Below, piece after piece: positions 1-10,680 of a stretch of DNA of 64,000 nucleotides (its first letter is position 1; each line of letters starts with the position of its first letter). Origin of the DNA: Eublepharis macularius (Eukaryota > Chordata > Lepidosauria > Squamata > Eublepharidae); the NCBI RefSeq assembly GCF_028583425.1, contig NC_072802.1, positions 12,719,926 to 12,783,925 on the forward strand, in the 5' to 3' direction. The notes beneath the pieces were generated by a model, which worked only from the letters and a program-made list of their open reading frames with translations, made no database searches and had not been told where the DNA came from. The position numbers and the translations under genes were made by a program.

Positions 1-75
1 TCGAGATCACACCTGGGTGTCCCAGAGCCTAGTCCAACACTCTAACCCTTACACCACACTGCCTCTCAGTACCAG
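1..75 (-). repeat. tRNA-derived SINE end fragment
   Basis: The text around 20-62 reads like the reversed tRNA-like head of a SINE ('ctagtccaacactctaaccc', then a 'ttacaccacactg' block). The same block closes the minus-strand SINEs near 17.3 and 55.2 kb. The copy is cut by the window edge, so length and family cannot be fixed. Confidence 0.5.
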
Positions 76-187
76 AGCAATGTCAACTCAGGGTCCCACC
101 CCCTGCCCCGGTGCCAAAGCAGAGGAAAAACGGGACTGCCCCTACAGGAGACGGTCAAATCAACCTGCCCAGGCACTGAGACTAGAG

Positions 188-375
188 TTGCCAGCCGTCA
201 GGTGGGCCCTGGAGATCTCTAGAGATCAGTTTCCCTGGAGGAAACGGCTGCTTTGGGGGACAGGGTCCATGGCTTCACACCCCTGCCGAGCTCTCTGCCC
301 TTCCCAAACGCTGCCATCTCCGGGCTCCACCCCCCCCACCCCAATCCCCAGGAATTTCCTGCCCAGAATGAACAG
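188..375. mobile_element. hAT-like non-autonomous repeat, decayed copy
   Basis: This is one of about seven copies in the window of a roughly 220-bp repeat. It begins with a gttgccag/gttgccaac motif, carries an internal 'gagatcagttccctgg' to 'aatggctgctttgga' core, and ends in 'aggaatttcc' followed by a ttggcaac-type end. The copy at 17486 has matching tagg-ttgcca ends and a degenerate 8-bp target duplication, which suggests a hAT-type MITE. No coding capacity is visible; the family name is unknown to me. Confidence 0.5.
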
Positions 376-494
376 CTGGATGTGTGATCTGAGCTACGCC
401 ATCTTCTTCCCTGCCGCCTCCCCTGGTCCAGCCTTGCCTTTGGCATGTGGGGGAGGCTTCTGAGCCTCTGCCTCTACTCTGGAACTCCCTCCTC

Positions 495-622
495 CTAGAT
501 CCAAGCCACAAGTGAGGAATGGCACTTGAACGGCAAGTGGAGCGCAAGTGAAAAGGGAGGAATACACGTGAGTCTGTTCACTTGCCGTTCGAGTGTCATT
601 CCTCACTTGTGGCTTGGCCCCT
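495..622. mobile_element. short foldback element
   Basis: Two 39-bp arms (about 502-540 and 579-617) are inverted copies of each other, beginning 'ccaagccacaagtgagg' and ending with its complement, around a 38-nt spacer. The match is nearly perfect and weakly extends outward (ctagat/cctaga). It could be a foldback MITE or a local inverted duplication. No target duplication was clear. Confidence 0.55.
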
Positions 623-642
623 AGAGGAGAGAGCCCCTCCTA

Positions 643-857
643 GAGTTGCCAGCTCTGGATTGGGAGATCCCTGGAGAGTTAGGGGGAGCCTGCGGAGGGC
701 AATGTTTGGGGAGGGAGTCCTCCATGGGATATTTTATCGTAGAATCTACCCTTCTAAGCCGCTGTTGTCTTCAGTGGAACTCATCTTCATAGTCTGGAGA
801 TCAGTTGTAGTTCTGGGAGATCTCCAGGCTCCACCTTGGAGGTTGGCAAGCCCTCCC
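643..857. mobile_element. hAT-like non-autonomous repeat
   Basis: This copy belongs to the same family as the repeat at 188. It starts 'gagttgccagctctgg', carries 'ctggagatcagttgtag' and ends 'ggaggttggcaagccctc', so both ends carry the inverted ttgcca motif. It is about 215 bp and non-coding. Confidence 0.55.
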
Positions 858-889
858 TATAAGACTTCTGGATTCATTGAACAATGTTC

Positions 890-1090
890 AAGGCTAGCCT
901 GAGCTTGTCAGATCTTGGAAACTAAGCAGGGCCGGCCCTGGTTAGTACTTGGATGAGAGACCACCAAGGAAGTCCAGGGTCACTACGCAGAGGCAGGCCA
1001 TGGCAACCCCCCCGGGAACGTCTCTTCTTTTGCCTTGGAAGCCCCGTGAAGCATCGCCATAAGTATGCTGTGATTTGGTGGCACTTGCCC
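890..1090 (+). repeat. 5S rRNA-derived SINE
   Basis: Positions about 898-955 resemble the internal promoter half of vertebrate 5S rRNA: 'gatcttggaaactaagcagg', then 'ggttagtacttggatgagag'. The following 'aggcaggccatggcaac' and 'gccataagt' tail is shared with the minus-strand copy at 16533. This is a retroposed SINE with a 5S head, not a 5S gene, because the first 40 nt and the 3' end of 5S are missing. Confidence 0.8.
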
Positions 1091-1550
1091 CCACCCTGTT
1101 CCCGGAGGCATTTGGACTGAATTGACTGGTTATGAGATGGGGCCTGTTGTTTCAGTGTACTTGATACTTTTCACTGATAAATATTTTTTTTAAAATTTAA
1201 TGTCAGCTTACTATTGTATATTTTTCATTTTAATTTTAGCCTGTTAGGGAGCATTTTGGCACAAAAGCACTACATAAATAAAAAGCAATTCTGTTCCAGA
1301 AAGTAAAGGATGTAAGGATTGCGAAGAGCTTCTTGTGTCCCACTTAACTTTCACTGGCTCCATATTTTTTTTAAAAAATAGGGAAATAGCAGCTTTTGTG
1401 CTGGGTTGGGAAGAGGAGAAAGGACAGTCAGGTGAAATCTGGAGCAATGGAGAAAGGCAGCTGTCCACCGTTCTCAGCCTACCTCCAAAGAAAAATCTGC
1501 TTATCTTTTTTACACATCTGATTTCAGCTGGAGATTTGGAGGATACAAAC

Positions 1551-1638
1551 AGTGCAATCCTAAGCAGAGTTACTCCAGTCTAAACCCATTGAAATCGGTG
1601 GGCGTAGACTGGAATACCTTTGCTTAAGATTGCACAGA
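1551..1638. repeat. 85-bp palindromic repeat, copy 1
   Basis: The left half starts 'gtgcaatcctaagcagag' and the right half is its inverted copy, ending 'tgcttaagattgcac'. The two halves meet with almost no spacer. Related palindromes occur at 8768 and 55510. It looks like a small foldback repeat dispersed in this genome; no coding content. Confidence 0.6.
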
Positions 1639-2422
1639 AAGAGAGTTAGTGAATTAAGGAGAGAGAAGAATCCCCGGGGGGGGGGGAGTGGCCAGGGGTC
1701 CTACACTCCCCTCTCACCTTTCCTGCTTGCCACTAAAGATAAGCCTCATTGCTTATTTTGTGTATCCTTCAAGGACAGGAGAAGTACCAAATGGTATTAG
1801 CCATTAACGCGAAATAAGAGAAGACCAAAGGCAGCCAGTAACTCCTCTGTATGCTCCAAGGTCTCCAACCCGTCCCCCCCCATCCCCCCGCAGGAGCTTT
1901 CAGGCTTCTCAGCAGCCTGTGCCTGCTCGTCCCGACACACACAGCTCCTTTTACACGTATAGCCGCCAGCCAGGCCTTCAGATTTTGCTGAGATGCAGAG
2001 CCAGCAGGAGGGCATCTCTTCAAGAGGCCGCGGCGTCAACATTTGAGGATGCCAAGCGGTTTGACATCGGCTCAGCTGCAGCCGGTTCCTCCTTCGGAAG
2101 GCACGCGCTCCTGCTCTCGACTGCCTGCCCCACAGAGCAGCAGCAGCCAAGGAAGTGAGACGGTCCATGCATCTGCGGTATAGTGGTTAGGGTGTGGCAG
2201 TGATGGGCAGGATCCCAGGGCCTGATTTGTGCAACGACCCACATCCCTGATGAAGAAGGAGGACCCTCCCCCTTCGGTAGTGGTGGTTGCCCCTAAAGAC
2301 ATTGCAAAAACTAACAAGGATTACAGTGGAAATGTCAATGTAGGGATGTGACATTCTATCATATGTGGTAGACATGCAAGCAGGTGAGAAGATACTGGAT
2401 TAAAAATAAATGATGAGATGCA

Positions 2423-2464
2423 GAAGAAGAAGAAGAAGAAGAAGAAGAAGAAGAAGAAGAAGAA

Positions 2465-2505
<41 letters not shown>

Positions 2506-2521
2506 CGACGACGATGATGAT
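2423..2521 (+). repeat. Compound (GAA)n-(GAT)n microsatellite
   Basis: About 14 GAA units (2423-2465) run directly into about 18 GAT/GAC units (2466-2521). This probably grew from one array by an A-to-T change that was then copied. Confidence 0.95.
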
Positions 2522-2994
2522 AGCATTTCTAAGCCTCAAGCCCCGTAAATGAGCTCAGAGCACACATAATATAACATAAACATATTAATTTTAAACCAGA
2601 TAAAACATCAATAAAACCAAGAATACAATTTCTGAAAGGCAGCAGCATACATACTGCACAAAGTTTGATTAAAAATGTTATTAAATGTTCTTCCAAGTAA
2701 TATAATAAAAGAACACAGTGAACTTTTGCAATATACGGTGATGGCAGTGAGAGGAGTATATGCAACAAAATGGAAGGCAGAATTCTGTCCAGATATGATT
2801 GAATGGATGAACAAATTATACGTATGTGCGTCAATGGCTAAATTAACTTCTTATATGCACAACGAACAATCTAATAATTTCAGGGGGGAAATAGAAAGCT
2901 TTTTTGGATTATGTAGCTGGAAACTAAGAAAAACTAAGAATAATTATTTTATAATTCTGAACATAAAATGTTGAATACAAAATGTTGAATGTTA

Positions 2995-4744
2995 CACTAG
3001 TGGCCAAAATTGTGGAAACCTTTTGGAAAAAGTGCATTTTTGAGGTCTGATGGCTCATAACACCACTTTTTGGGGGAGTAATACTATAAAATTATATATC
3101 AATGGAAAGATAATTTAATCAAGAATGTAATGCAACAAAGTTTGTTCAATTATCTGTATTCTATCAAATGTTATAGCCAAATAATCAGGAAAAGGAAGCA
3201 CAACTTGCTTAGGTTGATATGAAGTAGCTTTCCTTCATTTGAATGTAGCCAATGAGCCAATCAGGTGTCATCTTGTTTTGGCAATGAGCCAGTCAGGACA
3301 CAGTAGGATTCAGCTATTGATGTCATGTATTGGAGCTGAGAGGAGGTCATTTGTCAGTGTGTTATGTAATTGCTATCAAGTTGGTTTGTTTGTTTTGTGT
3401 TCTTTCATTTATTGAGCTTGTAAAACGTAATAAAATTAAAGAAATGGCACAAAGAGTTGACTGGTCACCCAGAAAGCGATGTAAAATAGTACTATTAAGT
3501 GAACAAGGCTACAGTTATGAAGAAATTAGAAGAAAAATTGGTGGAAACTTAACCAAAGGTGGCATTTCTAAATTTTTGAAGAGGTATAAGGCAACTTAGT
3601 CACTACAAAACCAGACTGGTAAAGGCAGGAAAAGGTGCACACAAGCAAGGGATGATAGAAGAATTGAGAGACTGAGCCTAGGTAACAGAAGAAAATCATA
3701 CAGAACGAAATGGCGCAATCATACAGAACGAAAATCATACAGAACGAAATGGCGCAATTCAATGTGAAGTTGAGTGCAAGGACTGTTCGGCGCAGACTGG
3801 AGGAATTTGGTCTTAATGCTAGAATTCCACGAAAAAAAACATTGTTATCTCTCAAACAAAGGTTGAAAAGATTGAACTGGGCTAAAACCCATGTTAACTG
3901 GACAGTGGAACAATGGGACAGTGTTATTTGGAGTGATGAGACCAAAATCTCCCTGTTTGGTAGTGATGGCATAAAATACATGAGAAGAAGAATCGAAGAT
4001 TTGCATCCTGATTGCATTACACCTACCATGAAACACCCAGTTAGTGTTATGATATGGGGTTGTATGACATCAAAAGGGTTGGGCAGAATTTGCGTGATAA
4101 ATGGCAATATAAATGCCCCAAAATACATAAATGAAATACTTGATCCCAAACTGAAGCTTTTCACACGTGATCTTTTCCAAGATAATGAAGCATTTATATT
4201 TCAATTAGATTCAGCTCCATGTCATGTTGCTGCTGTGTGCAAAAAGTGGTTTCAAGATAATCATATTCCACGGTTGGAATGGCCTGGGAATAGCCCAGAC
4301 CTTAACCCCATCGAAAATCTATGGAGCCGACTAAAGAAACTGGTTAGTGAGAAGCAACCCAGCAATAAAACGCAATTAATAGAAGCAATAACTCAGTCGT
4401 GGTTTCACATTATAACAGCTGCAGAACTAAAAAACTTGGTTCACTCCATGGGAAGGCGTTGTAAGGCCGTAATTAAAGCAAAAGGTTACCCAACTAAGTA
4501 TTAACTGACATGGCGAGAATTGTTGTATAACTCGTTTTTTCTATGTTTCAATTTTCTTCTTTATAACTACAGTTCTAAAAAAATTCCTTCATAAAAGTTA
4601 TTGCATTACATTCTTGATTAAATTATCTTTCCATTGATATATAATTTTATGGTATTACTCCCCCCAAAAGTGGTGTTATTATGAGCCATCAAACCTCAAA
4701 AATACACTTTTCCCAAAAGGTTTCCACAATTTCGGCCACTAGTG
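2995..4744 (+). mobile_element. Tc1/mariner DNA transposon, 1750 bp
   Basis: Inverted terminal repeats of about 135-140 bp (2995-3135 and 4611-4744) start 'cactagtggcc' and match at all but a few positions. The element is flanked by TA at 2993-2994 and 4745-4746, the Tc1/mariner target duplication. It encloses a broken DD34E transposase. The nearly identical arms argue for modest age. The insertion lies in an L1 3' region, so Tc1 arrived after the L1. Confidence 0.95.
3444..4504 (+). pseudogene. Tc1-type DD34E transposase, broken
   Basis: The transposase would bind the terminal repeats through an N-terminal helix-turn-helix and move the element by cut-and-paste. The start ATG at 3444 opens a 51-codon paired-like DNA-binding segment (WSPRKR to KGGISKFLKRY) that ends at TAG 3597-3599. 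In-frame homology continues past the stop. Near 3695-3749 a 16-bp block starting atcatacagaac occurs three times (3695, 3718, 3734), and the reading frame changes there. From 3710 to 4504 the catalytic domain is open: first D in VIWSDETK, second D in FQLDSAPCH, then exactly 34 residues to E in NPIENLW. The full family length is about 340 residues. The stop plus frameshift make it inactive, although all three acidic catalytic residues survive. Confidence 0.93.
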
Positions 4745-5176
4745 TAAGTAGTAAGTTTGGGGACAGAGAAGAGAAGTATCATGTAGTTTAAGTACTCTGT
4801 TATATATTCTGTTTTGGTTCCTTTATGCATTGTTTACTGTTTATTGTTATTATTATTTTCTTCTTTAAATAAAATATATAGAAACTCAAAACAAAAAAAG
4901 TAGTGGTGGCTGCAAAGAGCAGTGAGAGCACTGCTACATGGGGTGCTCCCTCAAGGAACCCTGGGAATTAAGGCTCGGTGAGGATTCAGCCCCAAGTCTT
5001 CCAAGAATTTCCCGAGCTAGAGTTGGCCATTCTAGGCAGAAAAGTTCCATTGCAAATGCCCACAGCATCTGGCCTTCTGAATTGCCAGAATTGCCCCACC
5101 TTGTGGGGAAACGGCATCAATGTTAAACTCATTTCATTTTCTGGAGTAAGGGGAGGTGAACTTCTCTGAGAGTCTG

Positions 5177-5556
5177 ACACGTGAAGAACATGTGTTGGGA
5201 GATGCAATGCTAGCTAGGAAGAGTAGTTTAAAAAGACAGAGCTGGCGGCAAGGCATTGCAATAGACTGGAGCTGTGGGAAGGGGCTGTGAAATGCCAGAA
5301 GGGAAACTTCAGCCCATTACAACCTCTCCGGGTCCAAGCCTGACTCTGGAAGCAGCTCCAGCCCATTTCCGTTCTTCACTGCCCTCTGGTTGCGATCCCA
5401 CACAGTTTTAGACTGGAGAGGTGAAATCAGCAGAGCTTTGGGGGAGATGAAGATGAAATTAACAAACCCTCTGAGGAGCAATCTCTGCCGGCTCTGTCTT
5501 TTTAAACTACACTTCCCGGCTAACATTGCATCTCCCTACACTTGACAAACACGTGC
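5177..5556. mobile_element. foldback/MITE-like element
   Basis: About 70 bp at 5177-5250 (including 'gggagatgcaatgctagc' and 'gtttaaaaagacagagc') recur inverted at 5485-5556 at roughly 80 per cent identity, around about 235 bp of unrelated sequence. No protein or flanking duplication was found. It may be an old palindromic MITE. Confidence 0.5.
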
Positions 5557-5744
5557 TGAGGCAACTTTTGTAAAGAGACTGAGAGGCCATTGTTGAAGTG
5601 GGATTTTAAGTCAGCGTACAAGCCCTGACAGCAGCTGAGCAAATGCTGCTTGCAACAAGATCAATTAACAGGGGTGCTTCTAAAATCTCTATGTCAGCTG
5701 CAATACGGAAGCAGAACGACAGGGATGCCTGGCCTTCTCCAGAA

Positions 5745-5917
5745 TGATATCTGATCTCCAGAATAGAGAGATCAGTTCCCCTGGAAGACATGGCAGCTTC
5801 AGAGGATGGACTCAATGGCATCACAGCCCGACTGAATTCCCTCCCTTCCTCAAGCTCTGCCCTCCCTCTTCCCCCAAATCTTGCAGGAATTTCCCAACCC
5901 AGAGTTGGCAGCCCTAA
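5745..5917. mobile_element. hAT-like non-autonomous repeat, partial
   Basis: This copy carries the shared core ('agatcagttcccctggaaga', 'aggaatttcccaaccc') and the 'gagttggcagccct' end of the family described at 17486. A shorter fragment of the same right end lies at about 4985-5035. Confidence 0.5.
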
Positions 5918-6966
5918 ACAGAAAAGTTCCATTGCAATGGCCAGGGCGGCATCTGTCTGAAAGAAGCTGCCAGGCTCCGATTAGAAAGCAGGCCCACCAC
6001 CCGCTCGGAATAAACAGCCCACCCACCAATTGCAAGCCAAGTGACTTTCAGTTCACTTTCAGTGACCAGGCAGAGTCTGCAGGCAGGCAGCATTGGGCAA
6101 GGTGCGCTCAGAACTGACTTCCGCCTTTGCACACGAACATGAGTGCCTGAAGTAGCATTATACTGAATCAGATATTGGGCCTATCAAGATCACTATTGTT
6201 TAATTTGGTCTGATAGAGAAAATAGTCCTAAGTACAATGAATATGTTGTATATTTGAAACTTGTATCTTAAAAGTTATATGTTTATTACATTTTGAATAG
6301 TCCTTGTAATGTGCACTTCACCAGTCTAACTTAGAATGGAGCGTCCCTTTGGAAGTTTATAAACTACAGTGTAGTTTGACTGGGGAGGCAGGATTTGTTC
6401 CGGAGATGTTCAGCTTTTGGCTAAACTCAAGAGATTGCATCTTACTATATTCCAGCAGGCGCTTGCAGCAACCCATGAGCAAGCTTTCAGTTTCAGCCAG
6501 TTTGCCTCAACCTTCTGTAGTGCTGAAGAAGGCACAAGTCTGGATCTAACTCAGTCACCCCAACATGATACATTTCCTGTGGAGTCCACTTTACTTCTTC
6601 CACAAAATGATTTTCCCGAGAGCAAAGAGGCAGCCTTGGCTTTCCCCAGCCCAGGGTGGATTGGGAAGTTAAAAGGATCCAGGAGCAAGTCAAGCTGAGA
6701 GGGCCCTCCAATGCTACAAGTCTGCAGGGGCCACTCAGCTCAGGCTCTGCCAAGACCACTGGGGACAGGTGTCAGCTCACCCTTTGCTGCCTCCTGCAAA
6801 CTGGCAGAAGTGCAGGAATAGGTAAGTGGAGACCTGACACCAATCATTGTTGCCACTGGAGGGTTCAAGTGACCTCTGAGACGTTCGTTGAGCTGCAGAG
6901 GCTTAGCTCTCTGCTTTTGCTTGTTCACCAGCAGCCCTCTAGGGAGTGGCCCACCAGGAAATTAAG

Positions 6967-7217
6967 ACAACAACAACAACAATATTTGATTTATATACCA
7001 CCCTCCAGGACAACTTAACACCCAATCAGAGCAGTTTACAAAGTGTGTTATTATTATCCTCACAACTATCACCTTGTGAGGTGGGTGGGGCTGAGAGAGC
7101 TCTGAGAGAGCTGTGACTGGCCCAAGGTCACCCAGCTGGCTTCAAGTGGAGGAGTGGGGAGTCAAGCCCGGCTCTCCAGATTAGAGTTCTGCCGCTCTTA
7201 ACCACTACACCAAACTG
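6967..7217 (-). repeat. Sauria-type tRNA SINE
   Basis: Read on the minus strand, this starts with a tRNA-like head containing 'gtagtggttaag' and a B-box-like gggcttgactccc. It continues with 'gctgggtgaccttgggcc' and 'cccacccacctcacaagg', and ends in a (TTG)n tail. This is the layout of the Sauria SINE family of squamates, whose 3' part resembles a Bov-B LINE tail. It was mobilised in trans. Confidence 0.8.
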
Positions 7218-8278
7218 AAAAAAGACAAGAAAATTAAATGCCCAGTCCCCTCCCCTCCGCCTCTTAATTGGACAGGAGGCCCAAAGGAGGCCCCACTTTG
7301 GCTCTGCAGAGAGCACCCGTTCAGCAATAGCTGTACCCATTATAGGGGTTTATGGATTTCATTAAAGACCCCCAGACACAACTTTCCCATAATTCGAGTA
7401 CTGCTTTCATCTGACTTGATCGGATCATTCCATGCTTAATGCTTATGCTATGACTTGCACAGTCTGAATTCTCCACCATACTATAGCAATAAGAGGTTTT
7501 AAATGAATGCCATTCCAGTGATTATCATGCACAGAAATGAAGACATGCACTCTGTGGACATTGGTTAGGTTTCTGCAAGTAAAATAGGAAGTGGCATTGC
7601 CATATCTGACCACAAGAGGGTGCCAAAGTGACAGTTTCACAGTTTCACACACCGCCTGAATGAACCTGTTACCATCCTGTTAGGCAAAGTTAGATTCCAT
7701 CTTAATGAATGTTGCTTTGATGGTTATAAATAGCCAAAAAGATTGCATGAATGTGAGCACTCGTTGATGTTTATTCAGCTAATAGTACGGGCAGCAAATA
7801 TATTAGCCAAATGCTCAAATCCAGAAACCATTTGGCTGCTTTTCAGTATCTTTATATTGTGACGGATGTTTGATCTGAGATTTTGTTATGAGCGCATCCC
7901 AAATATTTTACCCAGTTGAAGCTAATACAATTTGTGCAATATGTGCATTGAATTGTTGTAGATTTATTGTCATGCTACCTTGTTTTTAGCTTTTATACTG
8001 TGTTCATTGATATAATCTGCTCTGAGCCTGTTCGCGGGGAGAGGGGACTCAAAGTATACTTAAATAAATAAATAATAATGACGAGCTGTTCACCAAACCA
8101 AAGAGAAAAATTTCTATGAGCAAATGTAGTGTAGATGAAGGAAGAGAATCGCAGGTGCCAGATCAAATGTACCAGATATAAAGCATAAATGAATTTTTCT
8201 CACTGGACAGGTAGATGAGGCAGCAGATCAGCAGGGCAGAGAACTGACTCAATATGGTAGTTATTTCTTTACTACATC
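7218..8278. other. Non-coding stretch with an L2-like tail
   Basis: No convincing exon is seen. About 8015-8080 ends '...ctctgagcc' through 'taaataaataaataataatg', resembling the 3' terminus of the L2-like LINEs in this window (plus strand). The rest is AT-rich single-copy-looking DNA. Confidence 0.4.
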
Positions 8279-8472
8279 CAGGGATTTTTTTCAGCTGGAA
8301 TGCGGTGGAACGGAATTCTGAAACTTCTTGAAAATGGTCACATGGCCGGTGGCCCCGCCCCCTGATCTCCAGACTCTGGAGATCAGGGGGCGGGGCCACC
8401 GGCCATGTGACCATTTTCTCCGAGGGCAACCCACTGAGTTCCGCCACCTCTTTTCCCAGAAAAAAAGCCCTG
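8279..8472. mobile_element. hAT MITE (cagggcttttttt family), 194 bp
   Basis: Ends are 'cagggattttttt' and 'aaaaaaagccctg'. It is flanked by an exact 8-bp duplication actacatc (8271-8278 and 8473-8480). The middle is a near-perfect palindrome (about 8329-8424) of 'aaaatggtcacatggccgg' and its inverse. CAGGG termini with 8-bp target duplications are diagnostic of hAT transposons; this copy has no transposase. Confidence 0.92.
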
Positions 8473-8767
8473 ACTACATCTAATAGTCAAGTGGGTGGCT
8501 TTTGTTAATCATGAAAGCAGTAAAACAAGGCCACAAAGTAATTTTTCTTTTGGCATACTCAGGAAACTCTCCACGTATGTATAAACATAAAACTTTGGGG
8601 ATGGGGTGGGGGTGGGGACTGAATAGGGGCCAAGCATGGTGTAGGAATACAACTGAGAGTCACTTGGAGAGAAGGAAAACAGAAGATAACAGACGCATTG
8701 GCCTGCTCAGGCTCCTGAGAACTAAGAGCTTCAAGAATCCTGGCAAAGGAGATTTGAATGTCAAATT

Positions 8768-8856
8768 TCTACAGTCCCGTCCTAAGCAGAGTCACACCCT
8801 ATAGGTCCACTGAAGTCAATGGGCTTAGAATGGTGCAACTCTGCTTAGGTTATGCT
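8768..8856. repeat. 85-bp palindromic repeat, copy 2
   Basis: The left half 'cctaagcagagtcacacc' is followed by its inverse 'tgcaactctgcttagg', with 'cactgaagtcaatggg' at the centre. It is related to the copies at 1551 and 55510. Confidence 0.6.
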
Positions 8857-9611
8857 GTAAATCGTTTATCGTCCCTGCAGTTCTAATTCATTCATTTATT
8901 TCTGATCTGCCTTCCTCACTGAGACTCCAGGCATGTTACACAGTATAAATTAATAGGAACAGCAGCTGGTACGTCCCACAAATAATACACAGGGATATGA
9001 GATTGCAGAAATTTGAAAACAAGCATAGACTTGAATACAGATATGAGACATTGCAGGAAACAAAATATAAATAATTTCACATGAACATATCGAATGACGC
9101 AAAAACTCTCAGTAGGAGCATATCTACACCAACTGATAGTACCTGATAGTATAGTCTAAAGGCCCTGTCCCTTTACCAAGACATCTGTCTGATCCATTCC
9201 TTACAGGACAGACCTATCTCCACAGTCAAAAGCCCTTCTAAATAATTTAGGTTTTCATAGTTTGCAGAAAGCCAAGAGAGTGGGACCTTTCCCAACCTCC
9301 TCAGGTAGACCATTCCCTAAGACGGGGGCCACCCCAGAGAATGCCCTGTGTGTGGGCAGTTGTTGATCTGGACCATTTGCAAGGCAATATCTGCAGAAGG
9401 CTCTGCTCAGAGAAGCGAAGCTGCCTTGGTGGGCCATAGGGAGAGAGGCGATCCCATAGATATGAGGGGCCAAAGCCAGGAGGGGCTTTACATGTGATAG
9501 CCAAACCTTGAACTGAGGCCAGTAACTGATGTGTAGCCAATGGAGTGACTGGAAAATGAGAGTGATATGCATGGTCCACCGAGCTCCTGATAATAATCGA
9601 GCTGTGTTGTT

Positions 9612-9864
9612 AACAACAACAACAACAACATTCGATTTATATAGCACCCTTCAGGACAACTTAATGCCCACTCTGCGTGGTTTCCAAAGTATGTCATTAT
9701 TATCCCCACAAAACACCCTGTGAGGTGGGTGGGGCTGAGAGAGCTCCAGAGAACCATGACTGGCCCAAGGTCACCCAGCTGGCTTCAAGTGGAGGAGTGG
9801 GGAATCAAACCCGGCTCTCCAGTTTAGAGTGCCGCGACCTTAACCACTACACCAAACTGGCTCT
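9612..9864 (-). repeat. Sauria-type tRNA SINE inside L2 copy a
   Basis: Same structure as the SINE at 6967: a (TTG)n tail at the left edge, the 'gtgaggtgggtggggctgag' block, and the tRNA-like head with B-box region 'ggaatcaaacccgg' (reversed) ending 'aaccactacaccaaactgg'. It interrupts the L2 reading frame and so is younger than the LINE. Confidence 0.85.
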
Positions 9865-10141
9865 CCACCAACTGAAGTCTCCAAGCTGACTTCAGGGGGA
9901 GACCTATGTAGAGTGCATTAGAGTAGTCAAGTTTGATGTTACCATGGCATGGATCCAGGTGGCCAGATTGACCAAGTCAAGGTAGGGGCCATCTTTCAGG
10001 CTAGAATGAAAGGCATTTTTGCAGCTGCATTTACTTGCTTCTCTAGTAGTTGTGCCGGAACTAGTATAACCCCTAGGTTCTTAACTGAGTCAAGGTTAGC
10101 TTAACTCCGTTGAAAGTGGGAAATAGAATGTCCTTCAAGAT

Positions 10142-10370
10142 TAATAATAACATTATAATAGAGTGCTTATATACTGCTCTTCTAGACAGATTCGTCTAGA
10201 ATCTCAGAGCAGTGAACTAACTCAGTGTTATTATTATCCCCACAATACAGCTGGGGAGCTGGGTCTGAGAAGAGTGGATTACCCAAGGCCTCCTTCTGAA
10301 CTCATGTAGTGGGATTCAAACCAGCAGAGTGCTGATTTGCAACCCGACCACTTAACCAGTATGCTACAAC
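10142..10370 (-). repeat. tRNA SINE (gctggggagctggg type)
   Basis: The minus strand has a tRNA-like head ending 'ggttgcaaatcagcactc', a degraded B box and the body 'ccccagctgtattgtgggg', ending in AT-rich sequence. It matches the SINE at 36612 over its whole length. It is a different family from the Sauria copy 300 bp away and is also inserted in L2 copy a. Confidence 0.75.
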
Positions 10371-10621
10371 TGCTGTCCACCTTCCCGACTAGCATCACTT
10401 CGGTCTTGTCTGGATTCAGTTTTACTTTGCTTTCAGCCATTTGACCACAGCTCTCAGGCAGTGGTTTAAGGCCTCTACTGCACCACCAGGGGATTTGGAT
10501 AGCAGGATATAGAGCTGAGTATCACCTGTATATTGGTGGCATCCAATTCCATAGCTATGAATAATATATCCTAAAGGCTTTACATAGAGGTTGAATAACA
10601 TGAGGGATAAGATTGGGCCTT

Positions 10622-10680
10622 AGAATCATAGAATCATAGATTTGGAAGGGGCCATACAGACCATCTAGTCCAACCCCCCG
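10622..10680 (-). repeat. CR1 LINE 3' terminus
   Basis: The block 'agaatcatagaatcatag' followed by 'ttggaagggg' and 'catctagtccaaccccc' is the classic CR1 3' end (reversed), with its 8-bp ATTCTATG-type terminal repeats. It is heavily 5' truncated and lies in L2 copy a. Confidence 0.85.

Larger units (their letters stand above)
2655..4899 (+). mobile_element. L1 LINE 3' end, split by a Tc1 transposon
   Basis: An open frame at 2675-2974 carries the pattern of the extreme C-terminus of L1 ORF2: a W-x-E-like entry, then 'MNKLYVCASMAKLTSYMHN' and 'ETKNNYF'-like text. The frame stops at 2972. The 3' UTR resumes after the Tc1 insertion (4745 on) and contains an AATAAA at about 4868. It ends in a short A-rich tail at about 4890-4899. 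Only the last few per cent of a full L1 is present (5' truncated). The 5' boundary near 2655 is approximate. Confidence 0.65.

Noticed and set aside
894..1010. 5S rRNA gene
   Set aside because: Only the internal promoter half is similar; the head and 3' terminator of 5S are missing and a SINE tail follows.
2321..2539. Poly-Ile/poly-Phe frame on the minus strand
   Set aside because: It is a translation of the GAT/GAA microsatellite.
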